NCBI GenBank assembly: GCA_965261255.1
Contig: CBDHCQ010000004.1
Span: 2,976,001 to 3,040,000, forward strand
Direction of reading: 5' to 3'
Length of the DNA: 64,000 nucleotides
Source: Bin80 sp965261255
GTDB taxonomy: Bacteria; Bacteroidota; Rhodothermia; Rhodothermales; Bin80
Made by a program: the position numbers and the translations under genes. This document shows, one piece after another, positions 1 through 8,957 of this stretch (position 1 is its first letter; every line of letters begins with the position of its first letter). Under the pieces are notes generated by a model. That model was given only the letters and a program-made list of their open reading frames with translations. It searched no databases and was not told the origin of the DNA.

Positions 1-1883
1 AACCTGAACCTGGGGATGTCATCTTTTTGCACTCAGGAAGACACAATGTGTACGGGATCGGTGTCGTGTACCGTAACGATTATCACGAACCATTGCGTGC
101 GAACGGTCGAATTCACGTGCTGTGGATAAACAAGGAGCAGCGGCGCGATGTGGATATCGTCACTCCGTTGACTCCTTTTTCACATGTTGATATGGACTCC
201 TACCAAGTCCTGACCAACGTTCCTGCCTATACAGCGATCTTGGGTTTGTTGTCTGGACCTCCAATAAAACACGATACCGAGCAATGGCATGAGGGATTGA
301 TCCGGAATACCCCACCCGGTAAAGATAGCGTAACTACGCCTCCCATACAGGCCGAAGCTAAGCACTGGTATAAGGAGCAGTTCAAATCGGCTCGGGTGTG
401 GGTGTTCAATGTAAGTAAGAAACACTGGAAAGAGTTCAAAGAGAAGCACATTATTGCGATCGGATGGGATGACCTTGGCGATCTTCAAACAATTGATGAT
501 AAAGAGGACATATCAAACCGGCTCCAAGATATTACCGGCGTCTCGAATCCAAAAAACGACTCACTTGCCTGTTATCAGTTTGCCCACGAAATGCAACCCG
601 GAGACCCTGTCATTGCCATTCAGGGAGGCCACTCACTGTTGGGATACGGTGTCATTGAATCAGACTACACGTTTGATGAGAGCCGTCCCGAAGCTCGGCA
701 CGTGCGCAAGATCAAGTGGATAAAGATCGGTAGTTGGACTTTGCCCGAGAGACGTTGTATTACCGCAAAGACGCTCACCGATTTCAGTCGCTGGAAATGG
801 TGGTTCTTATTCGCTTTCCGACTCATGGAGATATCAAACCCGCTGCCGTCTACTAGCAACCACAAGCTAAACCAAATCCTCTTTGGTCCCCCGGGCACCG
901 GAAAGACCTATAGCACGACCGCCCGCGCCATGGCCATCGTCAAGGGTATCAAGATAGAAGAAGTAACCGAGGAGCACCGCAAGGAATTTCGTGATCTTCG
1001 CTTTGATTCGAACAAAGGATCTGGCCAGATCGAGATGGTTACTTTCCATCAAAACTATTCCTACGAAGACTTCGTCGAAGGCATCCGCCCCAGCCTCGCT
1101 AAGGAAGGTGGGCTCGACTACGAACTCCGTCCCGGAGTATTCAGAAAGATTGTAAAGGCCGCGCTGGACAATCCACACTGCCGTTTCGTGCTGATTATTG
1201 ATGAGATCAACCGAGGCAACATCCCCAAGATTCTCGGCGATCTCATCACGCTGATCGAACCATCTCGCCGCCTCGGTCAGAACAACGAAACCACGGTAAC
1301 CTTGCCGTATTCCGGTGACAGCTTTGGAGTTCCAGAGAATCTCTTCATCATCGGCACGATGAATACGGCTGATCGCTCCATCCTTCCTCTCGACATCGCG
1401 CTCCGACGCAGGTTTGACCATGTGGAGATGATGCCCGACCCTGACCATAAACTCATCTCCGATAACGTTGACGGGATCAATCTTCGTAAGATGCTGAAGG
1501 CAATCAACGCACGTATCTCTCAACACCTGGATCGCGAACGTCAGATCGGTCACACCTATTTCTTCAATGTGGAGGATGTTAGGTCGCTGGCTGATAAATT
1601 CCAAACTGCTATCCTTCCCCTATTGCTGGAGTATTTCTACGATGACTGGTCAAAGGCCCGTAAAATTCTTGGGAAAGCAGATTTCATTGAGGAGCAAGAC
1701 AGCAGCAAGAATCCATACCTAGAAAATCAGACGGAGGAAGACCCGATGGTTTCACGTACCTACGAGATACGCCCCCCACAGGCAGAGGAATGGCTGGATC
1801 CAGACCAATACCGACGCATCTACGAAAATAGCGGGATCACTGACAGCAGTCAGCAGAAAGTCAAGGGTTCAGGCACCACTTGA
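1..1883 (+). CDS. mcrB: McrB-like AAA+ restriction GTPase, 5' end outside window
   Basis: Motor subunit of a McrBC-type modification-dependent restriction system; it would load on modified DNA and drive the McrC nuclease by GTP hydrolysis. The reading frame is open to the left window edge (codons before the TTG at 27 read PEPGDVIFLHSG), so the true start is upstream. The N-terminal part has two PUA/EVE-like segments, the second around 600-720 (PGDPVIAIQGG), a fold used for modified-base recognition. The AAA+ motor follows: Walker A GPPGTGKT at 885-908, Walker B with DE at 1200-1205, and the McrB signature MNTADRSI at 1359-1382, then ALRRRF. The stop overlaps the next gene by four bases (TTGA), so the two are translationally coupled. 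Family certain; the modified base recognised cannot be read from sequence. Confidence 0.93.
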   Translation, partial: PEPGDVIFLHSGRHNVYGIGVVYRNDYHEPLRANGRIHVLWINKEQRRDVDIVTPLTPFSHVDMDSYQVLTNVPAYTAILGLLSGPPIKHDTEQWHEGLIRNTPPGKDSVTTPPIQAEAKHWYKEQFKSARVWVFNVSKKHWKEFKEKHIIAIGWDDLGDLQTIDDKEDISNRLQDITGVSNPKNDSLACYQFAHEMQPGDPVIAIQGGHSLLGYGVIESDYTFDESRPEARHVRKIKWIKIGSWTLPERRCITAKTLTDFSRWKWWFLFAFRLMEISNPLPSTSNHKLNQILFGPPGTGKTYSTTARAMAIVKGIKIEEVTEEHRKEFRDLRFDSNKGSGQIEMVTFHQNYSYEDFVEGIRPSLAKEGGLDYELRPGVFRKIVKAALDNPHCRFVLIIDEINRGNIPKILGDLITLIEPSRRLGQNNETTVTLPYSGDSFGVPENLFIIGTMNTADRSILPLDIALRRRFDHVEMMPDPDHKLISDNVDGINLRKMLKAINARISQHLDRERQIGHTYFFNVEDVRSLADKFQTAILPLLLEYFYDDWSKARKILGKADFIEEQDSSKNPYLENQTEEDPMVSRTYEIRPPQAEEWLDPDQYRRIYENSGITDSSQQKVKGSGTT

Positions 1884-3127
1884 AGTATTGGCTTGAACCT
1901 ATGCCTAGCGTCTACACCATTCTGGAGTACGAGAAGTTTCCAATACTCGATAAGCATGACCTACGTGAGCTGGAGTCCTTACACCATAAGACCAATGTCT
2001 TTGGTTTTAACACGAGTGGTAAACTCCGAGCGGGAAACTACGTGGGTGTAGTTACTACAAGACTCAGTACTGTCATCGAAATCTTGCCCAAGATTGAATT
2101 GGGCGATACCCAGACCCCGAGCCACGAACAGACTCGTGAGGCCTTCCTGTTAATGCTGCGGACCTATGGAGGCTTGACTAACGCCAAGGTTCTTCCACCG
2201 AGCGCCATACGGACGTTAAAGCACTTCCCTATACTTGAAATCTTTATCAGACTCTTCTTAGTGAACCTCAACCTGTTGCTTCGAGGTGGCCTTGGCCGAC
2301 AGTACAGAGCAATCCAGGAAAACCTGCCTTTCCTGCGAGGCCGCATAATCTTCCAAGATCACTTGCGTGAGAACTTGGTTGACCGTTCGCGCTTCTATGT
2401 GGAACACGACGAATTGAATCCCAACCGACCCGCCAATCGACTCATCCGCGCCGCCCTCGACAGACTTAAGCCAATCGTACGCAACGAACGCAACCGGCAG
2501 TTGCTCGCGGACCTTGCGCCAGCCTTCAGCATGATTCCCGCATCGCAAGACCTGCGCAAAGACTGGCGAATCCACAGTATTGATCGCTACATGCAGCATT
2601 ACAAACAGGTCATGCAATGGGTTAAACTCTTCCTTTTCAATCGGGGGCCCGCAACCTATTCCGGCAAACACATCAATCAGTCTCTGCTCTTCCCCATGGA
2701 GCAAGTATACGAGCACTTCGTAACCCATTGCTTTCGCCGCTATCAGGACAGGTTTAAGGTGGTCGCCCAAGGTCCCCGGGAAAGCTTTATGGTCCATGGG
2801 CACAACTTGAAACCGGACATTTCGCTCTGCACATCGTCCGGTACCGTTCGGTTCATCCTTGACGCCAAATGGAAACACATCGGCGAAAACGGAAACGAGT
2901 CGATTGATAATGTCAATAGCAGCGATCTGTATCAACTCTATGCCTACGGAAAACTGTACAAATGCCAGACCGTGGCTCTAGTCTACCCCAAGAACAGCAT
3001 CTTCACCCAACCATGCGCATTCCAGTTCTTTGACAACCTGAAACTCGTCCTCGTACCGTTCGACGTATCGTCATCCAAAGCCTCTGAATGCAGCGTGCAA
3101 AATGCGCTGCGCGTACTGGATACATAA
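1880..3127 (+). CDS. mcrC: McrC-like PD-(D/E)xK nuclease subunit
   Basis: Nuclease partner of the upstream McrB. Known McrC proteins bind the McrB hexamer through their N-terminal part and cut DNA with a C-terminal PD-(D/E)xK domain. Here the active site is visible as P-D313 in LKPDISL and D328-A-K330 in ILDAKWK, followed by the conserved SSDLYQLYAYGK helix. Length 415 aa fits the family. The TTG at 1880 sits in the TTGA overlap with mcrB; an ATG seven codons later (1901) is an alternative start. The 3' end has a diverged, frameshifted second copy at about 5582-5812. Confidence 0.93.
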   Translation: MKYWLEPMPSVYTILEYEKFPILDKHDLRELESLHHKTNVFGFNTSGKLRAGNYVGVVTTRLSTVIEILPKIELGDTQTPSHEQTREAFLLMLRTYGGLTNAKVLPPSAIRTLKHFPILEIFIRLFLVNLNLLLRGGLGRQYRAIQENLPFLRGRIIFQDHLRENLVDRSRFYVEHDELNPNRPANRLIRAALDRLKPIVRNERNRQLLADLAPAFSMIPASQDLRKDWRIHSIDRYMQHYKQVMQWVKLFLFNRGPATYSGKHINQSLLFPMEQVYEHFVTHCFRRYQDRFKVVAQGPRESFMVHGHNLKPDISLCTSSGTVRFILDAKWKHIGENGNESIDNVNSSDLYQLYAYGKLYKCQTVALVYPKNSIFTQPCAFQFFDNLKLVLVPFDVSSSKASECSVQNALRVLDT

Positions 3128-3841
3128 CGAGTGTCGAAACTACATTCCTCAAATAAAGGACATACTCGGGAGTAGTTTCGAGCCCAGACCACGTCTCCCT
3201 AGTCCCTTTCGATAACATTCAAAAGTTTGTCCGACCATCATTTGACACCTCACTTGCAATTGCTTCCTCCACGGTCGCAAACCGTTCGCTAGACAGTCTT
3301 GAATTGCTGGAATTGTTGTCGACCACCAGTTAAAGCAAATTGGATTTGCAGTAGAACAAGCCGCTCGCCTGGAATCTGATCTCATGGCCTATTGGCTCGA
3401 TAGCGCCCTTTCGACGAAACTCAGGGCCACTTGACAGCGATTGATCTCGGGAAACTTCTTGCAATCCTTGAACTGAAAACAAGCATAAATGCGACTTGGA
3501 CGCTTGATGGATCAGGAACCGATTTGGCTACACTTTCTGACGCGCTTGAAATTCAAACCGCCTCATCAACGGTCAATTCGAATCAATGCCATCGCTAGGT
3601 TGCGATGGCACCGGTTGAAGCGGGAAGGGGGCGCAAGAAGTTGAACAACCCAATCAATTGGCGGCACTACAGAAAACCTCACTAGAACAAGCCGAAAAAG
3701 CTTAAGTTGTATTGATAAATAGCCCGTAGAAATATAGAGTTCTAACTCACAATGAAACAATGCCTCGCTCCGCGAGCTAACGCCCAGTTCTGCCACTGCT
3801 CGAACCTTACACGTCCCGCTGGCGACTAGATTGAGATCACG
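3128..3841. other. 714-bp gap, no recognised gene
   Basis: Between mcrC and the TlpA-like gene. Several short frames stay open (for example 3431-3598 on +, reading LTAIDLGKLLAILELK, and an overlapping frame at about 3310-3434 reading VVDHQLKQIGFAVEQAARLE). They lie in different frames, have no convincing start or ribosome site, and I cannot assign them. They may be debris of a frameshifted gene; the second resembles the helical tail of type I specificity subunits only weakly. Confidence 0.5.
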
Positions 3842-5248
3842 ATGACGGACTCTGCTGTGCGGATATCCATGGTTATTCTCGGTGCCTTGTTCCTTGCAGG
3901 TGGGGCATGCCAGTCGGGCGATCAAATAACGGTCGGCGGAACATTGCTCGGCTCCGACGGCAAGCCTATGCGGCACGCACGTGTTAAGGTGGAAAGGAGT
4001 TCTGGCAAGGTAATTGCCAGGGCCACCGCTGATACTGACGGACGGTATACGTTTGCCCTACGTGAACCCGGCGGATACGTGCTTACGGCACGGGGACGGC
4101 GTCACGAGACCATTGAGATACCGCTTGTCCTGACATCTCGTCAGCCTGTACAACTGGACATAGGTCTCACAGCCAGTGAAGCCGGGGACGATCAGTTGCC
4201 CAAGGTCACATCCCACCCCGTCACCGTGGGTGAAATTGTGGCGATATACCTCGATGTGGAGGCAAGAGAGCGCCGAATCGGCCGTATATTTGCCGCCGCC
4301 ACGAGGGTCGAGTCGAACCGGCGCGTAATCAGGCTTACTGTAAAGCACCGGACACTTTTGGACCAGGAAAGGGCGCCTATCCTCGAACGTATTGAGACTG
4401 AGGGCCAACCCTTGCTTCGGCAGTGGCTACTGCTTCGGTTCTTCGACGAGTTGAGGCCTCTAAAGCAGTATCAACATCTTGCTCTCGAAGCCCTTCAGAC
4501 AGTGCCTCCGACATCACCCCTTTGGACTTTCGAGGCCTGGTCCACTGTCGGAGCCTCAAACCTCATAACAATTATCTCCAGCAATGCGGACAGTCCCGAG
4601 GAAGTTGCCGAATACATCCGGCATGTAATCGATGACCATCCTGATCCGGAAGTCCGTGCGCAGTTTTTGTACGTGGGGCTAAAAGCGGCCCACCGCGCCG
4701 GAGACGAAGAAGCGAAATGGCGCTATTACAACCAGTTGCAGACCGAACATCGTCGTACCTGGAATGCCATCGCGGCGCGACGAGAATTTGACGAAGGGCG
4801 GAAAGTGCAGTTTGGCAAGCCCGTTCCAAAGTTTTCGTTTGTTTCACTCGACGACCGTAAGGTAATTTACACCAATAGACGTCTCCTCGGCACTACCTAT
4901 CTCATTGATTTCTGGGGGACATGGTGTGCTCCCTGCATCAAGGAGATCCCTGAAATTCAAGACGCTTATGACAAATACCGCGAGGCTGGCTTCCAGGTAT
5001 TGAGCGTTGCCATGCGGGACGAGAAAGAGGCGATTGAGGCATTCCGTAAGGATCGACATTCAATGCCCTGGATGCATACACTCGTTGGTGATGCACGTAA
5101 CAATGCCGTGAGGTCAGCATTTGAAATTAACGGATTGCCGCGTCCAATTCTCGTCAATGGGGAGGGCAAGATTATTGCTGTCGACGCTGAACTGCGAGAC
5201 GGCAAACTGCTGGAAGTCTTGGCAGAAGTATTTGTCAAAGACTCGTAG
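3842..5248 (+). CDS. TlpA-like thiol-disulfide protein with carboxypeptidase-like regulatory domain, probable lipoprotein
   Basis: Probable envelope thiol-disulfide oxidoreductase. Residues 1-23 form a hydrophobic signal ending in AGGAC, an imperfect lipobox with C23 as likely lipid anchor. Residues about 30-110 are a carboxypeptidase-D-type beta-sandwich (VGGTLLGSDGKPMRHARVKV, then DTDGRYTFAL). The middle is helical and unassigned. The C-terminal 150 residues are a thioredoxin fold with the redox motif W361-C362-A363-P364-C365 and a cis-Pro region near LPRPILV. This architecture is common in Bacteroidota-related bacteria and usually annotated TlpA/ResA-like. It stands alone: mcrC ends 714 bp upstream and the decayed mcrC tail lies downstream, so it seems to sit between two diverged mcrC ends. 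Substrate unknown. Confidence 0.82.
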   Translation: MTDSAVRISMVILGALFLAGGACQSGDQITVGGTLLGSDGKPMRHARVKVERSSGKVIARATADTDGRYTFALREPGGYVLTARGRRHETIEIPLVLTSRQPVQLDIGLTASEAGDDQLPKVTSHPVTVGEIVAIYLDVEARERRIGRIFAAATRVESNRRVIRLTVKHRTLLDQERAPILERIETEGQPLLRQWLLLRFFDELRPLKQYQHLALEALQTVPPTSPLWTFEAWSTVGASNLITIISSNADSPEEVAEYIRHVIDDHPDPEVRAQFLYVGLKAAHRAGDEEAKWRYYNQLQTEHRRTWNAIAARREFDEGRKVQFGKPVPKFSFVSLDDRKVIYTNRRLLGTTYLIDFWGTWCAPCIKEIPEIQDAYDKYREAGFQVLSVAMRDEKEAIEAFRKDRHSMPWMHTLVGDARNNAVRSAFEINGLPRPILVNGEGKIIAVDAELRDGKLLEVLAEVFVKDS

Positions 5249-5581
5249 GAGCAAATCACTTCGGGGCTTGTAGTGCGGGCGGGCGCGTTCAGCTTGCAAT
5301 GTGAATTGCCCGCGAGCTGTCAAAACCGTGCACGCCAATGTCACAATTAACTGGACATTCCGGGAGAATGTACGTTCCAGCCTCGGGCGCTTGGTACGGC
5401 GGATCCTGCGCACGTTGGAATTCCATCCAGAAAAATTTCCCAACCAGAGACTAGGGCTGGTGGAGCCGGCAAATCCCATCCACGAGCAATAGGCTGGTTG
5501 TAGGGAATCCACGCTGCGCCATAAATGGGCAGAAGACGCCATCGCTGCACATCGATGGCGGTGTGTGCGGCTTAGACGCCC
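5249..5581. other. Non-coding stretch upstream of the mcrC remnant
   Basis: I see no gene, tRNA or clear repeat here. No detectable mcrC similarity continues upstream of about 5582, so only the 3' end of the second mcrC copy survives. Confidence 0.5.
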
Positions 5582-5812
5582 CGTAGCAAAGAGCCTTAGG
5601 TACAGGTAGATTAATGGCAGGGTGTCTGACGACCTATGCCAGCCCCAAGCTTATGGAAAACGGTACAAGTGGCAAACCGTGGCTCTAGCCTATCCTAAAA
5701 CTTTGCCGATCCATGGGCCTTTCGATTTTTCGACGACCTGAGACTCGTTCTCCTGCCGTTCGACGTTTTGTCACCCGCAGGTCCCCATCGCAGCGTGCGC
5801 TATAAGAACTGA
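5582..5812 (+). pseudogene. Decayed 3' end of a second mcrC
   Basis: Translating this stretch gives S-D-D-L-C-Q-P-Q-A-Y then GKRYKWQTVALAYPK, which lines up with SSDLYQLYAY and GKLYKCQTVALVYPK in the McrC at 1880-3127. After the frame shifts it continues FADPWAFRFFDDLRLVLLPF, matching FTQPCAFQFFDNLKLVLVPF. The DNA matches at roughly three bases in four over about 130 bases (hand count), with many differences at third codon positions. Between the two matched blocks the remnant is 7 bases shorter, which breaks the frame, and there is an in-frame TAG near 5608. It is therefore an old non-functional copy or the leftover of a second McrBC locus. Confidence 0.85.
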
Positions 5813-5902
5813 AGTACGAAGACAGCACCAAGACCAAAGAAGACCACAGGCCTTAAATAGACGACGGTGCCCGAGGACGGTTCGAATCTCCACCGACTTT
5901 TC

Positions 5903-6568
5903 CTAGTCAGTCTCTATAAGATTCAGAAGCTTAGCCGACCAACTCCCGGGGAACGCAGCTTTTACTTCCACGGGCACCCCAGCTACCGGATGCTCAAAAG
6001 TCAGACAACAGCAATGTAACGCTATGTTTCGGCCGTCAAAACGATGACGCGCGCCGTAACGCACATCTCCCAGAACAGGGAAATCCCGGGCAGCAAACTG
6101 ACTCCGGATTTGATGAGCACGCCCCGTGATCAGCTCAGCGCGCACCGACGTAAAATTCCCGTCACTGTTCAGCGCCCTCCAACGCAGACTTGCATACTTG
6201 CCGGATCGTTCGTCCAGGACAACATGTGATCGCCCTGCCTCCTTGTGCAGATAGTCTTCCATTACACCGCTCCCCTCAATCAAGCCCTCCACAACAACGA
6301 TATATTCCTTTGATATCCGACGATCACGGAATGCCTGACTCAAGCGTCGTGCCGCCTTGGATGTTCTCGCAAGCACCATAGCACCTGATACCGGACGATC
6401 CAGACGGTGAACCAATCCAATGTAGACGTTGCCCGGTTTGTTGTATTTCTTTTTCAGATAGGCACGGGCCAGCGTTACCACGTCTGGATCTCCGGTAATG
6501 TCGGCCTGCGAGAGTAGACCCGCCGGTTTATTAAGCGTCAATAAATGATTGTCCTCGAAAAGCCACAT
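5903..6568 (-). CDS. RluA-family pseudouridine synthase
   Basis: Isomerises uridine to pseudouridine in rRNA or tRNA. The RluA motif HRLDRPVSG is present with catalytic D57, preceded by the usual LLTLNKPAGLLS segment at the N-terminus; there is no S4 domain, so it is a short single-domain form (221 aa). The ATG at 6568 gives the canonical MWLFEDNHLL start; an in-frame TTG at 6589 would add seven residues without family support. The stop of the DUF5686 gene upstream lies 22 bp away, so it may be the last gene of the minus-strand run starting near 16.0 kb. Target site unknown. Confidence 0.92.
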   Translation of the reverse strand: MWLFEDNHLLTLNKPAGLLSQADITGDPDVVTLARAYLKKKYNKPGNVYIGLVHRLDRPVSGAMVLARTSKAARRLSQAFRDRRISKEYIVVVEGLIEGSGVMEDYLHKEAGRSHVVLDERSGKYASLRWRALNSDGNFTSVRAELITGRAHQIRSQFAARDFPVLGDVRYGARHRFDGRNIALHCCCLTFEHPVAGVPVEVKAAFPGSWSAKLLNLIETD

Positions 6569-6590
6569 AAGACTCCAGCTACATATCAAG

Positions 6591-8945
6591 CTAACGACGC
6601 CCGGCCAAACCTATGCTGACAAACAGCCCAGGTTGGTTTATTCTGCGACTGAGATCCACACGTAACGGAGCTCGTGCAATACTCAAAGTGATTTCATGGA
6701 TCCATTCGTCATTAACATACACATGTGCGGCCCCAAGTCGGGTACTGACCTTTTGACCTACAAGTGGCCTGACCCGAAGCAATTCAAACAGCAGACTGCG
6801 AAAATCGTGCTCCCAATGTATTCCTGCCACATGACGCCCAATCAAACGACGGTTGCGGATTGTGCGGAGAGTACCGAGGGCTCCAATCGGACCCATACTA
6901 CCCTCGGCCACGTGCCATTGCTCAATAGGAGCCATTGATGTTGCGAACCCCGCCAGCACACGTACCGACATTCCAGCAGACTGCGGGCGGCGGCGCATCA
7001 GCGTACGCATGTACCCATCCGCAAACAGAGTTCCTTTCAGATATTGACGGTTCTTGGGTGCGTTGCCATACTGAATCCTGACCTCAACCCTTTGCTGAGG
7101 ATCTATGTGATACGGCTGCCAATCGCTACCTGTGGCAACCCTGAGCTCAATGGACTTGTGGTGCCCCGGACTAATCAAGGAATTCGACGGAAACTCCCGT
7201 TTATGTGGCCATGGTCTCCTCAACTGAGTCTGAACGGAATCAATAACGGCGTACGTCCCGGAAACCCTTGCCCTGATCCCAGGCGCCTCGTAACTTGCGT
7301 TCAAACGCACCCTCGTGGCCCAGTACCAGTCAAAGTAATCCCGGGCCAGCAACCTGGCTGACAACGAATTTGTGGCCTCCGTGTGAATCAATGTACCATT
7401 TTGCGGTTGCATATCCCGCTCAAGTATTACGGACGTTTCCAGAACATTGGTCAGTTGATTACGCAGCGCAACAGACACGCGTGTGTGATCATATCCCAAA
7501 GACTTTCCAATACGGGCAGCCAGTTCAGCACGCACTCCTATGGGAAACGCCTTGCCAACTCCCACGAGAGTGCCGTCTACCCGATTGTAGCGCAGCCATG
7601 GTGCAAAACCTCCGATAAGTGGCCAAACAAACTGGGGGCGATCCCCCAGATGAAAGCTGCGTGCCTCCATTTCTGCACCGCGGACCGAGGCTGTAGCCGG
7701 TAGCGCCTGACGCAGGGTTAGCGGTCGCACTCGAAGCAGGTCATCAATCACATCCAATTCCTGAGCCGTCAAGGCAACCATGTCCAATCCCATCAAAAAC
7801 AGATCATCCCGAAAGACAGAAACGGAATCCACCTGTAACTGCTCTTGACGCGCGAATGGCGCCTCGGGTACAGCCTGGTTGATCTGATAGTTCATGAGTC
7901 TCGCAACTTGCCGCACCGTAGCGGGGCTGGTCGCCTGGCCCTCCGGTTCAACATGAATGCGACCTTCCATACGAAAGTCTATGGGCAGCCAAAATGAATC
8001 CGCCGGGGCAAAATTCTGACGGTAAGCGACCCTCCAAGTCCGGGTATCAGGAGAGAAAACCACATGAGAAGCTGGCCTCACATCAACCTCTGCCAGCGCG
8101 TAAACACTATCCAACACAGAAATTCGCCCAATGAGTGTGGCTTCCTGATTGTTTTTCGGAGCAAGGTAGATATCGTAGAGCTGCTGATCACCCCAGCGGC
8201 GACGCCCCGCGAGCGTAAAATTGTAGTGATCCAGCGCATCTGGATGTGTGGGCCCGAAAAAAACCAATCCATTTATCCGCACGTGATCCGAAGAAAAATC
8301 CTGAGGCGCCGGGGTTAGACCCAGCTGTTCATAAAAATCCGATGTAGAACGCATTGAGCGTATGATGTCCCGGGTTCCGGCCTGACTGGTCGCAAATCTA
8401 TCAAGGACGGCTTCACTTATCAGGACGATCCTTTCGCGGTGTCGCAACGTTATCCTGGAATACATCCGAGCACCGTAGGATTCCAGATGGGTTCGACGGG
8501 CGAGCTTACGGCTAATGACCCTCTCCATGATACCAGCGGCCAAATTATCTCCTGTTACCAGTACTTCAGGCAAAGGGATAGCCGCTGGCTCTAGATTCAC
8601 GTTAATGACCCGTGGATCATTTGGCCTCAGCGTTACCTGCACAGGATTATACCCGATATGCCGAAAAATCAAAGTGGCTGGCAAACCAGGAAGCGTGATC
8701 TCGAAAGCACCGTCCCGATTTGTGATCGTGCCCTGGGCAGCACCGTCCAGAACAACATGTGCCGAAATTAGTGGCAACAGTGTGACAGAATCTCGCACCG
8801 ATCCCGTAACTAGCACCTGCCCCGATGCCCGCTGCGAACACAACTGGATAACAACAACGCTCAAAACAACTAGAAGCCACCGTTGGGCAGACCGCCTGTT
8901 TAGCAGCCCAGAGTGCGCCTCTGTCCATCGGGAGCTGGCCGTCAT
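6591..8945 (-). CDS. DUF5686 outer-membrane protein with carboxypeptidase-like regulatory domain
   Basis: Secreted or outer-membrane protein, 784 aa. An N-terminal signal (hydrophobic stretch LLVVLSVVVIQL, then SGQ) is followed by a CarboxypepD_reg-like domain (GSVRDSVTLLPLISAHVVL, then TITNRDGAFEITLPG) and a conserved VLVTGDNLAAGIMERVISRK linker typical of DUF5686. The last 350 residues alternate polar and hydrophobic residues with many aromatic ends and finish on a hydrophobic strand, as expected for an outer-membrane barrel. Molecular function of the family is not known. It is a tandem paralogue of the next gene upstream (13-bp gap) and part of a minus-strand series with a patatin lipase. 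Confidence 0.85.
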   Translation of the reverse strand: MTASSRWTEAHSGLLNRRSAQRWLLVVLSVVVIQLCSQRASGQVLVTGSVRDSVTLLPLISAHVVLDGAAQGTITNRDGAFEITLPGLPATLIFRHIGYNPVQVTLRPNDPRVINVNLEPAAIPLPEVLVTGDNLAAGIMERVISRKLARRTHLESYGARMYSRITLRHRERIVLISEAVLDRFATSQAGTRDIIRSMRSTSDFYEQLGLTPAPQDFSSDHVRINGLVFFGPTHPDALDHYNFTLAGRRRWGDQQLYDIYLAPKNNQEATLIGRISVLDSVYALAEVDVRPASHVVFSPDTRTWRVAYRQNFAPADSFWLPIDFRMEGRIHVEPEGQATSPATVRQVARLMNYQINQAVPEAPFARQEQLQVDSVSVFRDDLFLMGLDMVALTAQELDVIDDLLRVRPLTLRQALPATASVRGAEMEARSFHLGDRPQFVWPLIGGFAPWLRYNRVDGTLVGVGKAFPIGVRAELAARIGKSLGYDHTRVSVALRNQLTNVLETSVILERDMQPQNGTLIHTEATNSLSARLLARDYFDWYWATRVRLNASYEAPGIRARVSGTYAVIDSVQTQLRRPWPHKREFPSNSLISPGHHKSIELRVATGSDWQPYHIDPQQRVEVRIQYGNAPKNRQYLKGTLFADGYMRTLMRRRPQSAGMSVRVLAGFATSMAPIEQWHVAEGSMGPIGALGTLRTIRNRRLIGRHVAGIHWEHDFRSLLFELLRVRPLVGQKVSTRLGAAHVYVNDEWIHEITLSIARAPLRVDLSRRINQPGLFVSIGLAGRR

Positions 8946-8957
8946 TTGCTGCGACGA

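Noticed and set aside
3128..3841. Frameshifted hsdS- or antitoxin-like gene after mcrC
   Set aside because: Short readable pieces exist in different frames but none carries a motif I can name, and no start is supported.
5875..5900. T-loop-like GGTTCGAATC near a possible tRNA 3' end
   Set aside because: The T-stem pairs poorly (a C-C mismatch and a wobble) and no D-arm, anticodon arm or acceptor stem can be formed upstream.
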